Of a stretch of DNA of 64,000 bases, positions 16,259 through 25,411 are shown one piece after another. A model generated the notes under the pieces. The model was not told the origin of the DNA. It did not search any database and saw nothing but the letters and a program-made list of their open reading frames with translations. The translations under genes were made by a program, and so were the position numbers. Source of the stretch: an uncultured Paracoccaceae bacterium (GTDB taxonomy: Bacteria; Pseudomonadota; Alphaproteobacteria; Rhodobacterales; Rhodobacteraceae); assembly GCA_947503175.1 (NCBI GenBank), contig CANNCO010000003.1:379501-443500 (forward strand), given 5' to 3'. Within the stretch, counting starts at the first letter, position 1. Each line of letters opens with the position of its first letter.

Positions 16259-18187
16259 TCAGGCGCGTTTCTCCAGCGTCTCGACCCCAAGCACCGAAAG
16301 CACTTTCGACTCGATATCGGACGCGGCAAGACCGGCGATCTCATACATCGCCGCAGGGCTCGCCTGATCGATGAACGTATCGGGCAGGACCATCGACCGG
16401 TACTTCAGCGCCCCCGCATCCATCACCCCTTCGTCGAACAAAAGCTGCGCCACATGGCTGCCAAACCCGCCAACAGCACCCTCTTCGACAGTGATCATGG
16501 CCTCATGCTCTTGCGCCAGACCCACGATCAGATCCCGGTCCAGCGGTTTGGCGAACCGCGCATCCGCCACCGTCACCGATACACCCCGCGCGTCAAGCGC
16601 CTCGGCGGCCGCCATCACCTCGGCAAGCCGCGTGCCGAAAGACAGGATCGCAACGCGCGATCCCTCACGCATCACCCGGCCCTTGCCGATCTCAAGCGGC
16701 ACGCCCCGGTCGGGCAGTTCCACGCCCGCCCCCTCGCCGCGCGGATAGCGGAAGGCAATCGGACCGTCATCATGCCGCACCGCCGTGGCCACCATATGCC
16801 GCAACTCGGCCTCATCCGCCGCCGCCATCACGACAAATCCGGGAAGACAGGACAGGAAAGCGACGTCGAAGGCCCCGGCATGGGTCGCGCCATCCGCCCC
16901 CACCAGACCGGCCCGATCGATGGCAAACCGCACGGGCAACCGCTGGATCGCCACATCATGGACGACCTGATCGTAGCCGCGCTGAAGAAACGTCGAATAT
17001 ATTGCGCAGAAGGGCCGCATTCCGCCGGCGGCAAGCCCTGCGCTGAACGTCACCGCATGCTGCTCGGCAATCCCCACATCGAAACACCGGCTGGGATAGC
17101 GCGCCCCGAACCGGTCCAGCCCGGTCCCGTCCGGCATCGCCGCCGTCACGGCCACGATGCGGTCATCCTCGGCCGCCTCCTGAATCAGGCTCTCGGCAAA
17201 AACGCTGGTATAGGACGGTGCGTTCGACGGCGCTTTCTTCTGTTCGCCCGTGATCACATCGAACTTGGACACCCCGTGGCCCTTGTCCCGCGCCTGCTCT
17301 GCCGGGCCATAGCCATGCCCCTTCTTGGTGATCGCGTGGATCAGGATCGGCCCGGTGGCCCTCTCCTTCACCGTCCGCAACACCGGCAGAAGCTGCCCCA
17401 GATCATGCCCGTCAATCGGCCCGAGATACGAGAACCCAAGCTCCTCGAACAGCGTCCCGCCCACGGTCATATGCTTCAGCATATCCTTGGCCCGCCGCGC
17501 GCCCTCCTGAAACGGCTCGGGCAACAGGCTGACCGCCCCCTTCGCCGCCGATTTCAACTCCTGAAACGGCGCCCCGGCATAAAGACGGCTCAGATAGGAC
17601 GACATCGCCCCAACGGGCGGCGCAATGCTCATTTCGTTGTCGTTCAGAATGACGATCAGCCGCTTGCCCAGATGGCCCGCATTGTTCATCGCCTCATAGG
17701 CCATGCCGGCGCTCATCGCGCCGTCCCCGATCACCGCAATCGCATCGCCCAGCCCATGCTCGGGCGCACCGCCCAGATCGCGCGCCACGGCAAAGCCCAA
17801 GGCGGCACTGATCGACGTACTGCTATGGGCCGCACCGAACGGATCATAGGGGCTTTCCGACCGCTTGGTGAACCCGCTCAAGCCGTCCTGCTTGCGCAGG
17901 GTCCGGATCCGGTCGCGTCGCCCGGTCAGGATCTTGTGCGGATAACACTGGTGGCTCACGTCCCAGACGATCCTGTCACGCGGCGCGTCAAAGATCGCGT
18001 GCAGCGCGACCGTCAGTTCCACGACGCCAAGCCCCGCGCCCAGATGCCCGCCGGTTTCGCTCACCGCACTGATCGTCTCGGCCCGAAGCTCGCGCGCAAG
18101 CTGGCCCAGCTCGGCATCGCTCAGGCCCTTCATGTCGGCGGGCACATTGATCCGGTCCAGAAGCGGTGTTGCCGGTCGTTCACTCAT
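16259..18187 (-). CDS. dxs: 1-deoxy-D-xylulose-5-phosphate synthase
   Basis: First enzyme of the MEP isoprenoid pathway; joins pyruvate and glyceraldehyde 3-phosphate using thiamine diphosphate. The 642-residue length is normal. Family blocks seen are '[18 protein letters not shown]', '[17 protein letters not shown]', the thiamine-binding '[20 protein letters not shown]', and '[15 protein letters not shown]' with its catalytic glutamate. It lies 17 bp after ispA in the same direction, so precursor and prenyl chain synthesis are co-expressed. Its need for thiamine diphosphate makes the nearby thiBPQ genes notable, though that may be chance. Confidence 0.97.
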   Translation of the reverse strand: MSERPATPLLDRINVPADMKGLSDAELGQLARELRAETISAVSETGGHLGAGLGVVELTVALHAIFDAPRDRIVWDVSHQCYPHKILTGRRDRIRTLRKQDGLSGFTKRSESPYDPFGAAHSSTSISAALGFAVARDLGGAPEHGLGDAIAVIGDGAMSAGMAYEAMNNAGHLGKRLIVILNDNEMSIAPPVGAMSSYLSRLYAGAPFQELKSAAKGAVSLLPEPFQEGARRAKDMLKHMTVGGTLFEELGFSYLGPIDGHDLGQLLPVLRTVKERATGPILIHAITKKGHGYGPAEQARDKGHGVSKFDVITGEQKKAPSNAPSYTSVFAESLIQEAAEDDRIVAVTAAMPDGTGLDRFGARYPSRCFDVGIAEQHAVTFSAGLAAGGMRPFCAIYSTFLQRGYDQVVHDVAIQRLPVRFAIDRAGLVGADGATHAGAFDVAFLSCLPGFVVMAAADEAELRHMVATAVRHDDGPIAFRYPRGEGAGVELPDRGVPLEIGKGRVMREGSRVAILSFGTRLAEVMAAAEALDARGVSVTVADARFAKPLDRDLIVGLAQEHEAMITVEEGAVGGFGSHVAQLLFDEGVMDAGALKYRSMVLPDTFIDQASPAAMYEIAGLAASDIESKVLSVLGVETLEKRA

Positions 18188-18204
18188 GGCGCATCTCTTT
18201 CGCG

Positions 18205-19071
18205 TTACAGGTCGCGGGCAATAACGAACCGAGCCGCATCCCGCAAGGTTTCTGCCGCAGGTCCGTAAGGCTCCAGCGCCGCCTCGGCCTCCTGAACCAG
18301 CGCCGCGGCCCGGGCTCGCGCGCCCTCCAGTCCCAGAAGCGAAACGAAGGTCGCCTTGCCCGCGCCCTCGTCCTTGTGAAGCCGCTTTCCCGCTGTCGCC
18401 TCATCGCCCACAACGTCCAAGATGTCGTCCGCGATCTGAAAGGCCAGCCCAAGCGCATGGGCATAGTGCCGCAAGGGCGCCGGATCGGCACCGCCCATGA
18501 TCGGCCCGGCAATCGCAGACCATTCGATCAGCGCCCCGGTCTTGTTCCCTTGCAACTCGGTAACGTCCTCAAGCCCCAGCGCCCGGCCCGCCGTCTCCGC
18601 GGCAATATCCTGCGCCTGCCCCAGAACCATCCCCTGCGCGCCCGACGCACGCGCCAGACTGGCGACCAGCTCGACCCGCCGCTCCGCGGGCAGGTCCATT
18701 CCCGCCAGACATTCAAACGCGAGCGTCTGAAGCGCATCGCCCACCAGAACCGCCGTCGCCTCATTCCATTTCACATGAACAGTAGGATGCCCCCGCCGCA
18801 AATCGTCATCGTCCATACACGGCAGATCGTCATGGACGAGGCTATAGGCATGAAGCGCCTCGATTGCCACCGCCGCAGCCCGTGCAACCTCTGTACCGAC
18901 CCCATGCAGCCCGGCCCCCTCGATCACCAGGAACCCGCGCAGCCGCTTGCCCCCCGACAAGGCATAGCGCATCCCCTCGGCCACGCTATCGCCACCGAAA
19001 CGCGCCAGAACAGTGTCTATTTCAGCCTGAATCTCCGCTGCACGCTCCGACAGCCGCGCCCGGAACGTCAC
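18205..19071 (-). CDS. ispA: Polyprenyl (farnesyl) diphosphate synthase
   Basis: Builds farnesyl (C15) diphosphate from IPP and DMAPP. Both aspartate-rich motifs are present: '[16 protein letters not shown]' (first, about residues 85-100) and '[13 protein letters not shown]' (second). '[10 protein letters not shown]' binds diphosphate. I set the start at the GTG at 19071 because it overlaps the xseB stop as GTGA and gives 288 residues, the normal IspA length; the longer open frame reads into xseB. It sits between xseB and dxs in one operon. Confidence 0.93.
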   Translation of the reverse strand: MTFRARLSERAAEIQAEIDTVLARFGGDSVAEGMRYALSGGKRLRGFLVIEGAGLHGVGTEVARAAAVAIEALHAYSLVHDDLPCMDDDDLRRGHPTVHVKWNEATAVLVGDALQTLAFECLAGMDLPAERRVELVASLARASGAQGMVLGQAQDIAAETAGRALGLEDVTELQGNKTGALIEWSAIAGPIMGGADPAPLRHYAHALGLAFQIADDILDVVGDEATAGKRLHKDEGAGKATFVSLLGLEGARARAAALVQEAEAALEPYGPAAETLRDAARFVIARDL

Positions 19072-19310
19072 GATGCCTCGAACGGTTCGGTCCCTTTCGG
19101 CGTGCCATCGGCATCCAGCGTAATGGCGGCCACTTTCTCTTCGGCATCCTTCAGACGCGCCTCGCAATGGGCCTTCAGCGCCGCCCCACGTTCATAGAGC
19201 TTGATCGACGCATCCAGTTCGACATTCCCACTATCCAGCTGACCCACGATCGACTCCAGCTCGCGCATCGCCTGTTCGAATGTCATCTCTGCAATCGGTG
19301 TGTCGGTCAT
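19068..19310 (-). CDS. xseB: Exodeoxyribonuclease VII small subunit
   Basis: An 80-residue protein with the XseB pattern 'MTFEQAMRELESIVGQLDSGNVELDASIKLYERGAALKAHCEARLKDAEEKV', which forms a helical hairpin. Several small subunits coat one XseA large subunit to degrade single-stranded DNA. xseA itself is not in the window. The start overlaps the HDAC-like stop by 4 bp and the stop overlaps ispA's GTG by 4 bp, so translation of all three is coupled, a gene order common in this group. Confidence 0.92.
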   Translation of the reverse strand: MTDTPIAEMTFEQAMRELESIVGQLDSGNVELDASIKLYERGAALKAHCEARLKDAEEKVAAITLDADGTPKGTEPFEAS

Positions 19311-20236
19311 CCGCCCCGCTCCATCAAAACCCGCACATGCGCCGCCACGCTGTCGCCCAGCGCCTGAAGATCATACCCACCTTCCAGTGTCGAGACCACG
19401 CGCCCCCCGGCCCGGGCATCGGCCACCTCGCAGATCGCCCGCGTGACCCATTCGAAATCCGCCGTACTCCAGTTCAGATTGGCCAGCGGATCGGCCTCGT
19501 GCGCATCGAACCCGGCCGAGATCAGCACGAATTGCGGATCATAGTCATCCAGCGCGGGCAGTATCTCCGCCTCATAGACCCGCCGCATCTCGCGCCCACC
19601 CGTCATCGGCGCCAGCGGCACGTTGATCACATTGTCATGGGCGCCCGTCTCATGCACCGCTCCGGATCCGGGATAAAGCGGCATCTGATGGGACGAAATA
19701 AACAGCGTCCGCGCCTCATCCCACAACAGATCCTGCGTCCCGTTCCCGTGATGCACATCGAAATCGACAATCGCGACCCGTTCCATCCCGTGCACCTCAA
19801 GCGCATGTTTCGCCGCAATCGCCACATTGCCGAAAATACAGAACCCCATCGCGGTTTGCCGCTCCGCATGGTGCCCTGGCGGGCGGCAGCCGACAAAGGC
19901 ATTGCTCACCTCGCCCGCCATCACCGCATCGACCGCGGCGAAACAGGCCCCCACGGCGCGCCACGCGGCGGTCAGCGAACCGGGCGACAGATGCGTATCG
20001 GCATCCAGCGCCACCCAGCCCTTACCCGGAACCGCCGCCTTCACCCGCTCCAGATACGCCTCCGGGTGACAGCGCAACACATGTGCGTCCGTTCCGAACG
20101 GTGCCTCCCGCCGGTCGAGACCCTCAAAACCCGCCAGCGCCGCGACGACGGCCTCATACCGCGCCACCTGCTCGGGATGCCCGGGCGGCGTCACATGACC
20201 CAGGCAATCGTCATGGGTATAAAGCGCAGTGGTCAT
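19307..20236 (-). CDS. Histone-deacetylase-like amidohydrolase
   Basis: A zinc-dependent deacetylase of the HDAC/acetoin-utilisation superfamily, 309 residues. Active-site blocks: 'GCRPPGHHAERQTAMGFCIFGN' (His-His pair), 'IVDFDVHHGNGTQDLLWDE' (Asp and His zinc ligands), 'ISAGFDAHEADPLANL' (third zinc ligand Asp) and a closing 'LEGGYDLQALGDSV'. Bacterial members deacetylate polyamines or small molecules; the true substrate is unknown. It is the first gene of the operon with xseB, ispA and dxs. The repeat element copy C sits directly before its start. Confidence 0.9.
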   Translation of the reverse strand: MTTALYTHDDCLGHVTPPGHPEQVARYEAVVAALAGFEGLDRREAPFGTDAHVLRCHPEAYLERVKAAVPGKGWVALDADTHLSPGSLTAAWRAVGACFAAVDAVMAGEVSNAFVGCRPPGHHAERQTAMGFCIFGNVAIAAKHALEVHGMERVAIVDFDVHHGNGTQDLLWDEARTLFISSHQMPLYPGSGAVHETGAHDNVINVPLAPMTGGREMRRVYEAEILPALDDYDPQFVLISAGFDAHEADPLANLNWSTADFEWVTRAICEVADARAGGRVVSTLEGGYDLQALGDSVAAHVRVLMERGG

Positions 20237-20273
20237 GGTTTCATTGTTCCTGAAATACTCCCGCCGGAGGCGG
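20237..20273 (-). repeat. Dispersed GC-palindrome with GTATTT tail, copy C
   Basis: On the minus strand a 5-bp stem CCGCC-TCC-GGCGG (20261-20273) is followed by 'GAGTATTTCAGGAACAATGAAACC' ending at the ATG of the HDAC-like gene. It is a shorter, diverged relative of copies A and B. It fills the whole gap between petR and the HDAC-like gene, so it forms the 5' leader of that gene. Confidence 0.55.
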
Positions 20274-20278
20274 AAACC

Positions 20279-20986
20279 CTAATCCGGCGCCAGCATATAG
20301 CCCGCACCACGCACCGTCTGCAGGTATCTCGGCTGCTTCGGGTCGGCCTCCAGCTTCCGCCGCAGCCGCGTGATCTGCACGTCGATCGCCCGCTCCTGCG
20401 CCTGCGCCGCCTCGCCGCCACGCCCCAGATCCTCGACCAGCTTGGTCCGCCCGACAGGCTCGCCGGGCGTCGCCGCGAATATCCGCATCAACTGCGTCTC
20501 GGTCGCGGTCAGCCGCACGGGCGCCTCGCCCTCCCACAGTTTGCCCTTCTCCACATCATATCGCAGCGGCCCCAGATGCAGCACCTTGGGCAGCGCCGCA
20601 TCCTCATCCTCCGCCGGCACCCGCCGCAGGATCGCGTTGATCCGCAACAGCAACTCCCGCGGTTCGAACGGCTTGGCCAGATAATCGTCCGCACCGGCCT
20701 CAAGCCCGGTGATCCGATCCTCGGTCTCGTTCTTCGCCGTCAACAGCAGGATCGGCGTCGTCAGTGTCTCGCGCAACGCCTTGGTGAACGTCACCCCATC
20801 CTCGCCCGGCATCATCACATCCAGCACGATCAGATCGAAATCCAGACCTTCCAGAAGCCGCCGCGCATGGGCCGCATCCCGCGCCGCCGACACCCAGAAC
20901 CCCTGCCGCGCCAGAAATTTCTGCAACAGCCCGCGGATCCGCTCGTCATCATCGACGATCAACAGATGTGCATCGGCGTCCTGCAT
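20279..20986 (-). CDS. petR: OmpR-family response regulator (PetR)
   Basis: A 235-residue two-domain regulator. The receiver domain (about residues 7-122) has the acidic cluster 'LIVDDDERIRGLL', the phospho-aspartate in 'LIVLDVMMPGEDG', and Lys in 'DYLAKPFEPREL'. The C-terminal winged helix ends 'ARITRLRRKLEADPKQPRYLQTVRGAGYML'-like (visible near 'VQITRLRRKLE'). Its pairing with a MarR-type gene directly upstream matches petPR, known from Rhodobacter capsulatus next to the cytochrome bc1 genes. Here petABC is not adjacent. No histidine kinase lies nearby. The two genes overlap by 1 bp (TGATG). Confidence 0.85.
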   Translation of the reverse strand: MQDADAHLLIVDDDERIRGLLQKFLARQGFWVSAARDAAHARRLLEGLDFDLIVLDVMMPGEDGVTFTKALRETLTTPILLLTAKNETEDRITGLEAGADDYLAKPFEPRELLLRINAILRRVPAEDEDAALPKVLHLGPLRYDVEKGKLWEGEAPVRLTATETQLMRIFAATPGEPVGRTKLVEDLGRGGEAAQAQERAIDVQITRLRRKLEADPKQPRYLQTVRGAGYMLAPD

Positions 20987-21486
20987 CAGCCCTGCTCCTT
21001 GAGCTTGTCGAAATGACGCTCCATCTCAGGATCCATCATCGCCTCCAATACCTGCCGGAACCCGGCCACCGCCTCGGGCCCGGCCCGCCTGTAGGCCGCA
21101 CGCATCCGGCCCCTCTGGGCCTCCGACAATTCCCGTTCAAGCGTGGCGCCCTCCGCCGTCAGATACAGGTGCCGTTCACGCTTGTCGCGCGTGCCGACCC
21201 GGCTTTCCACAAGACCATCCTCGATCAGGGCACGCAACACCCGGTTCAGCGATTGTTTGGTCACGCCCAGAATGGCCAGAAGGTTGTTCACGGTCGTTCC
21301 GGGAAACCGGTTGATGAAATGCACCGCCCGGTGATGCGCGCGGCCATAGGCATGTTTTTCAAGAATGCGGTCCGGGTCCGCGGTAAAGCCGCGATAGGCA
21401 AAGAACATCGCCTCGATGCCCTTGCGCAACTGCTCGTCGGTCAGAAACAACAGGCTCTCGCCGCCCTGTATCCCTGTATCCGCCAT
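20986..21486 (-). CDS. petP: MarR-family regulator (PetP)
   Basis: A 166-residue winged-helix protein: 'FPGTTVNNLLAILGVTKQSLNRVLRALIEDGLVESR' is the DNA-recognition region and 'RVGTRDKRERHLYLTAEGATLE' the wing. The N-terminus 'FLTDEQLRKGIEAMFFAYRGF' is typical of PetP. In Rhodobacter capsulatus, PetP and PetR are encoded as a pair and are needed for normal growth and bc1 expression. A perfect inverted repeat (21518-21536) lies 32 bp upstream of its ATG and may be its own operator. It is divergent from ilvE. Confidence 0.85.
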   Translation of the reverse strand: MADTGIQGGESLLFLTDEQLRKGIEAMFFAYRGFTADPDRILEKHAYGRAHHRAVHFINRFPGTTVNNLLAILGVTKQSLNRVLRALIEDGLVESRVGTRDKRERHLYLTAEGATLERELSEAQRGRMRAAYRRAGPEAVAGFRQVLEAMMDPEMERHFDKLKEQG

Positions 21487-21517
21487 GTGACCGTCCCTTT
21501 GTCTGTTCGGTCATTTT

Positions 21518-21536
21518 ATGTCAGTCTTGTTGACAT
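21518..21536. promoter_or_regulatory. Inverted repeat between petP and ilvE
   Basis: ATGTCA-N7-TGACAT, a perfect 6-bp inverted repeat in the divergent petP / ilvE promoter region. The size (19 bp) fits a MarR dimer site. On the plus strand its right half includes TTGACA (21530-21535), so binding could block an ilvE promoter; the -10 candidate (TAGCGA, 21553) is weak. Confidence 0.5.
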
Positions 21537-21650
21537 TCCAAGAATCAATTGCTAGCGAATGCACGGTTTGGCGAAATATTATGTCCGCATCGGACGTATT
21601 TTGCGCAACATTCGCAAACGGGCGGTGGCCCAATGGGAAGGAACGGAACA

Positions 21651-22520
21651 ATGGCGGCCGGATATGACGATCGCGATGGCATGATCTGGATGGACGGGGC
21701 GCTCGTGCCCTGGCGCAAGGCCAACGTCCACATCCTGACCCACGCGATGCATTATGCCTCCAGCGTGTTCGAGGGCGAACGCGCCTATGGCGGCAATATC
21801 TTCGAAAGCCGCAAACACTCGGAACGCCTGCACGCCTCCGCCAACATGATCGACTTTCAGATCCCCTGGACGGTCGATGAAATCGAGGCCGCGAAATACG
21901 AGGTCATGAAGGCCAACGGGCTGGAAGATGCCTATGTCCGCGCCGTCGCATGGCGCGGATCGGGCGAGGACATGGGCGTCGCTGCCGCGCGCAACCCGGT
22001 CCGCGTGGCCATCGCCTGCTGGGAATGGGGCGCCTATTACGGCGATTCCAAGTTCAAGGGTGCGAAACTCGACATCTCGAAATGGAAGCGCCCGTCCCCC
22101 GAAACCATCCCGAGCCATGCCAAGGCGGCGGGCCTCTACATGATCTGCACCATGTCGAAACACACCGCCGAGGCCAAAGGCTGCGCCGACGCCATGATGT
22201 TCGACTATCGCGGTTATGTGGCCGAGGCGACCGGGGCCAACATCTTCTTCGTGAAAGAGGGCGAGGTGCATACGCCCGACCCCGATTGCTTCCTCAACGG
22301 CATCACAAGGCAAACCGTGATCGGCATGCTGAAGGACCGCCAGATCAAGGTTCACGAACGCCACATCATGCCGGACGAGCTGGAAGGCTTCGAACAATGC
22401 TGGCTCACCGGCACCGCCGCCGAGGTCACCCCCGTCGGCCAGATCGGAGATTACAACTTCGAAGTCGGCTCGCTCACCCGCGACATCGCGGAGGGCTATG
22501 AAAAGCTGGTGCGCAGCTAA
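21651..22520 (+). CDS. ilvE: Branched-chain amino acid aminotransferase
   Basis: PLP enzyme that makes leucine, isoleucine and valine from their 2-oxo acids. The 289-residue protein starts 'MAAGYDDRDGMIWMDGALVP' and has 'THAMHYASSVFEGERAYGG' (substrate loop), the PLP-lysine region 'SHAKAAGLYMICTMSKHTAE', and 'DYRGYVAEATGANIFFVKEGEVHTP', as in fold-type IV BCATs. I chose the ATG at 21651 because GGAAGG lies just upstream and the longer frame adds unrelated residues. It is divergent from petP. Confidence 0.92.
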   Translation: MAAGYDDRDGMIWMDGALVPWRKANVHILTHAMHYASSVFEGERAYGGNIFESRKHSERLHASANMIDFQIPWTVDEIEAAKYEVMKANGLEDAYVRAVAWRGSGEDMGVAAARNPVRVAIACWEWGAYYGDSKFKGAKLDISKWKRPSPETIPSHAKAAGLYMICTMSKHTAEAKGCADAMMFDYRGYVAEATGANIFFVKEGEVHTPDPDCFLNGITRQTVIGMLKDRQIKVHERHIMPDELEGFEQCWLTGTAAEVTPVGQIGDYNFEVGSLTRDIAEGYEKLVRS

Positions 22521-22555
22521 GTCCGACCTCGCGTTCAGAACTCAATGATATCCTT

Positions 22556-22604
22556 GGGCGGCGTCTCAGGACGCGCACGCCCCGAGTGTCACGGGTCGCC
22601 GCCC
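22556..22604. other. Inverted repeat after ilvE
   Basis: GGGCGGCG (22556-22563) pairs with CGCCGCCC (22597-22604) across 33 bases between the convergent ilvE and DUF1294 genes. It could form a long-loop hairpin acting as a two-way termination aid, but there is no T-run, so its function is uncertain. Confidence 0.35.
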
Positions 22605-22617
22605 GGTCTTCCGGAAC

Positions 22618-23007
22618 TCAGTTCCCCGCCGGCCCGAATATCCGCGGGCCTTCCTGACTGTCCCGCTCCTGCGCCTCGCGCCGCTCTTCCAGCCATGTCC
22701 GCGTCGGCTCACTCAGAAACAGCAGGGCCGTCGCCAGAATGATGACCTGCGCCAGCATGATCAGGTTCAGGTTCGCGGCAAATGGCTGGCGCAATCGCAT
22801 GTGCTTCAGAAACCTCTGCGCCAGCTTGGTGCCCGGGCTTCCACCCACCGCAGCCACGAACAGCAAAAGACCCTTGCTCACCCGCGGCCGGTCATACCAG
22901 GTTTGCCGCTTGTCATGCAGCATCAGCAAGAACCCCACCAGATTCAGCAGGAGGATCACGGCGACCACGCCGACCAGAAACGCGTTCTGAGAAATCCCGG
23001 CAATCAT
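22618..23007 (-). CDS. DUF1294-family membrane protein
   Basis: A 129-residue protein with three hydrophobic segments. The core 'LMLHDKRQTWYDRPRVSKGLLLFVAAVGGSPGTKLAQRFLKHMRLRQPF' matches the DUF1294 pattern (YDK...R.....L..L...GGSPGA....H.T.....F). DUF1294 domains are often fused to cold-shock domains; here the domain is alone. Function unknown. The C-terminal tail is charged (EERREAQERDSQE). Confidence 0.75.
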   Translation of the reverse strand: MIAGISQNAFLVGVVAVILLLNLVGFLLMLHDKRQTWYDRPRVSKGLLLFVAAVGGSPGTKLAQRFLKHMRLRQPFAANLNLIMLAQVIILATALLFLSEPTRTWLEERREAQERDSQEGPRIFGPAGN

Positions 23008-23115
23008 GATGGCCAGACCCGACTCAATTTACCCCGTTGGACGTTAATGCTTTTGCCCAAAGTTTCCATTACCTTCGCAGAAAGAAAGCCAACTGTGCTT
23101 TATGCGCGATCCGCC

Positions 23116-24048
23116 CTATTGCATGCCCTTCGCGCGCACTTTCGCCTCGGCCGCCTGGCGCAGACCAAGCTGCCGTTCGCGCAGGAAGATCGCCACGCCC
23201 GCGCCGATGATCAGAACCGACCCGGCCAGCATATGCAGCGTCGGCACCTCGCCGAACACCGTCCAGCCGATCAGCACCGCCCATAGCATCGAGACATAGG
23301 TGAAGGGCGCCAGAACCCCGGCCTCGGCGAACCGGTAGCTCGTGGTCAGGCACAACTGACCCACCGCCCCGATCACACCGGCCCCCAGAAGGAACACCCA
23401 TTCCCACCCGACCGGCCAGACCCAGCCAAAGGGCAGTGTCAGAAGCGACAGAAGGCTCGCCGTCAGCGAAAAGTAAAACACGATCGCCGCCGGATGCTCC
23501 GTCCCCGTCAACCGCTTGATGAAGATCTGCGCGAACGCCGCACAGGCCGCCGAGGTCAGGACAATCGCCGCACCGATCAGTTCGCGCGTATTCCCTTCGA
23601 CCGAAATTCGCGGCGACAGAATGACCGCAACACCGACAAGACCGACCAGAACCGCCGAAATCCGGATCAGACGCACTTTCTCGCCTAGCATGAAGGCCGC
23701 AAAAATCACGATCAGCATCGGCGTCGCGAACCGCAGCGCCGTTACCTCCGGCAGCGGCAGGTATTTCAGCCCGGCGAATCCCAGCCCCATGGCCAGCGTC
23801 CCAACCACCGCCCGCCGCGCATGGCCCGTCCAGTCGCTGGTCCGCAGCGCCTGCGCCACCTCACCGCGCAGCCCGAACCAGATCAGCAGCATCGGGATCG
23901 TCACGACCGAACGAAAGAACACCGCCTGCCCCGCCGGTATCCGGTCGGCGGCCTTGATCAGGCTGGTCATCACGGTAAACAGCGTGATCGCGATCAACAT
24001 CATCACGATGCCGCGAACGGGGCGAAATTCGGCGGATGGCACGGGCAT
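23116..24048 (-). CDS. EamA/DMT-family transporter
   Basis: A 310-residue inner-membrane exporter with ten predicted helices in two EamA repeats. Repeat 1 begins 'GIVMMLIAITLFTVMTSLIKAAD' and has 'LPLPEVTALRFATPMLIVIFAAFMLGEKV'; repeat 2 ends 'APFTYVSMLWAVLIGWTVFGEVPTLHMLAGSVLIIGAG'. This third DMT protein is closest in style to the RhaT/YdcZ-type group with a conserved 'RFAxPxL' motif. The substrate is unknown. Confidence 0.85.
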   Translation of the reverse strand: MPVPSAEFRPVRGIVMMLIAITLFTVMTSLIKAADRIPAGQAVFFRSVVTIPMLLIWFGLRGEVAQALRTSDWTGHARRAVVGTLAMGLGFAGLKYLPLPEVTALRFATPMLIVIFAAFMLGEKVRLIRISAVLVGLVGVAVILSPRISVEGNTRELIGAAIVLTSAACAAFAQIFIKRLTGTEHPAAIVFYFSLTASLLSLLTLPFGWVWPVGWEWVFLLGAGVIGAVGQLCLTTSYRFAEAGVLAPFTYVSMLWAVLIGWTVFGEVPTLHMLAGSVLIIGAGVAIFLRERQLGLRQAAEAKVRAKGMQ

Positions 24049-24153
24049 GCCGCCGACCTATCCCGGAACCACGCCATTGAAAACGGGGCTCAGGGTGTTT
24101 TTGCCTTATTCCGGCATCTTTCGCGGCAATCGCGGCTTCCGGGTCGATATAGT

Positions 24154-24342
24154 CTAATCGGCGCGGCGCAGAATGCTCAGAAACCGCTGCAACCGTGTCC
24201 GGTCATCCACCTGCCGGGGCGCGCGGCGCAATGATTCCGACGGGCTTCCTTTCGGCGCCCTGCTCTTCCGCTCTATCCCGGTAAAACGCTCCAGACGCTC
24301 CGCGCTATCGGCGCGTCGGTGATCGATAACGTGTCTGTTCAT
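24154..24342 (-). CDS. Small basic hypothetical protein (62 aa)
   Basis: A 62-residue arginine-rich ORF beginning 'MNRHVIDHRRADSAERLERF' and ending 'DDRTRLQRFLSILRRAD'. It has a strong ribosome binding site (GGAGGT, 7 bp before the ATG) and lies 31 bp downstream of queG in the same direction, which argues that it is expressed. No family is recognised. The charge (many Arg, few hydrophobic residues) suggests a nucleic-acid or partner-binding peptide, but this is speculation. Confidence 0.55.
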   Translation of the reverse strand: MNRHVIDHRRADSAERLERFTGIERKSRAPKGSPSESLRRAPRQVDDRTRLQRFLSILRRAD

Positions 24343-24373
24343 GCTAAGACCTCCGTTCGATCCATAAAGTTTA

Positions 24374-25411
24374 TCACAAATTGTCCAATTGCCAAACGGC
24401 CCAGGCCGCCGCATCGGCCACAGCCGCGTCCCCATCGGCCAAAAGCCGCTCTGCGACAGGCCGCAACGCCGGATCGCCGGAATTGCCGATGGCATAAAGC
24501 ACATTGCGCACGAACCGATCGCGCCCGATCCGCTTGACCGGACTGCCCGCAAACCGCGCACGAAACGCCGCGTCATCCAGACCCGCAAGTTCCGCCAGGG
24601 GCGGCGCGATGTTCTCATCCCGCGCCGCATAGCCGATCTCGCGCGCGTCCACGGCAAACTTGTTCCACGGGCAAACGGCAAGGCAATCGTCGCAGCCATA
24701 GATCCGGTTGCCCAGCCCGGGCCGCAGATCCTCATCCACCGGCCCCTTATGCTCGATCGTCAGATAGGAAATGCACCGGCGCGCATCCAGCTGATAGGGC
24801 GCGGGAAATGCATCGGTCGGACAAACGTCCAGGCAGGCCCGGCACGATCCGCAGTGATCGACCTCGGGCGCATCGGGTTCCAGCTCCAAAGTCGTGAACA
24901 CCGATCCCAGAAAGAACCAGTTCCCCAAATCCCGGCTGACCAGGTTGGTATGTTTCCCCTGCCAGCCCAGACCCGCCGCCTCGCCCAGCGCCTTCTCGGG
25001 CACAGGTGCTGTATCGACGAACACCTTCACCGCGCCGCCCGCCTCGGCAATCAGCCAGCGCGCCAGCCGCTTCAGCCGTTTCTTGACCAGGTCGTGATAG
25101 TCCTTTCCCCTCGAATAGACACTGATATTGCCCCGATCACGGCGGGTCAGCCCGGCTAGCGCATCCTCCTCGGGCGTATAGACCTCGGCCAGCATGATCA
25201 CGGTCCGTGCCTCGGGCCAAAGGGCCGCCGGATCGCCCCGCCATTGGGTACGCTCCGCAAGCCAGCCCATCTGACCGTGATACCCCTTACCCAGAAATGT
25301 CTGCAGACGCCCCGCCGCCTCCGGCACCGCATCCGGGCGACACAAACGACAGGCCGAAAACCCCTCGTCCAGCGCCCGCGCCACCAGCCGTGTTTTCAGC
25401 GCCTCACCCAT
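24374..25411 (-). CDS. queG: Epoxyqueuosine reductase
   Basis: Catalyses the last step of queuosine synthesis in tRNA (GUN anticodons), reducing epoxyqueuosine with cobalamin and two [4Fe-4S] clusters. Cluster motifs '[16 protein letters not shown]' and '[13 protein letters not shown]' are both present, about residues 190-250; '[21 protein letters not shown]' is a typical QueG block. The C-terminal part looks like the HEAT-like tail of QueG. I set the start at the ATG at 25411 (345 residues, normal length); the open frame runs further into a repeat. That repeat forms its leader. Confidence 0.93.
   Translation of the reverse strand: MGEALKTRLVARALDEGFSACRLCRPDAVPEAAGRLQTFLGKGYHGQMGWLAERTQWRGDPAALWPEARTVIMLAEVYTPEEDALAGLTRRDRGNISVYSRGKDYHDLVKKRLKRLARWLIAEAGGAVKVFVDTAPVPEKALGEAAGLGWQGKHTNLVSRDLGNWFFLGSVFTTLELEPDAPEVDHCGSCRACLDVCPTDAFPAPYQLDARRCISYLTIEHKGPVDEDLRPGLGNRIYGCDDCLAVCPWNKFAVDAREIGYAARDENIAPPLAELAGLDDAAFRARFAGSPVKRIGRDRFVRNVLYAIGNSGDPALRPVAERLLADGDAAVADAAAWAVWQLDNL

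Noticed and set aside
22556-22604. Strong terminator after ilvE
   Set aside because: The 33-base loop and lack of a T-run make it a poor intrinsic terminator; it is kept only as a weak inverted repeat.
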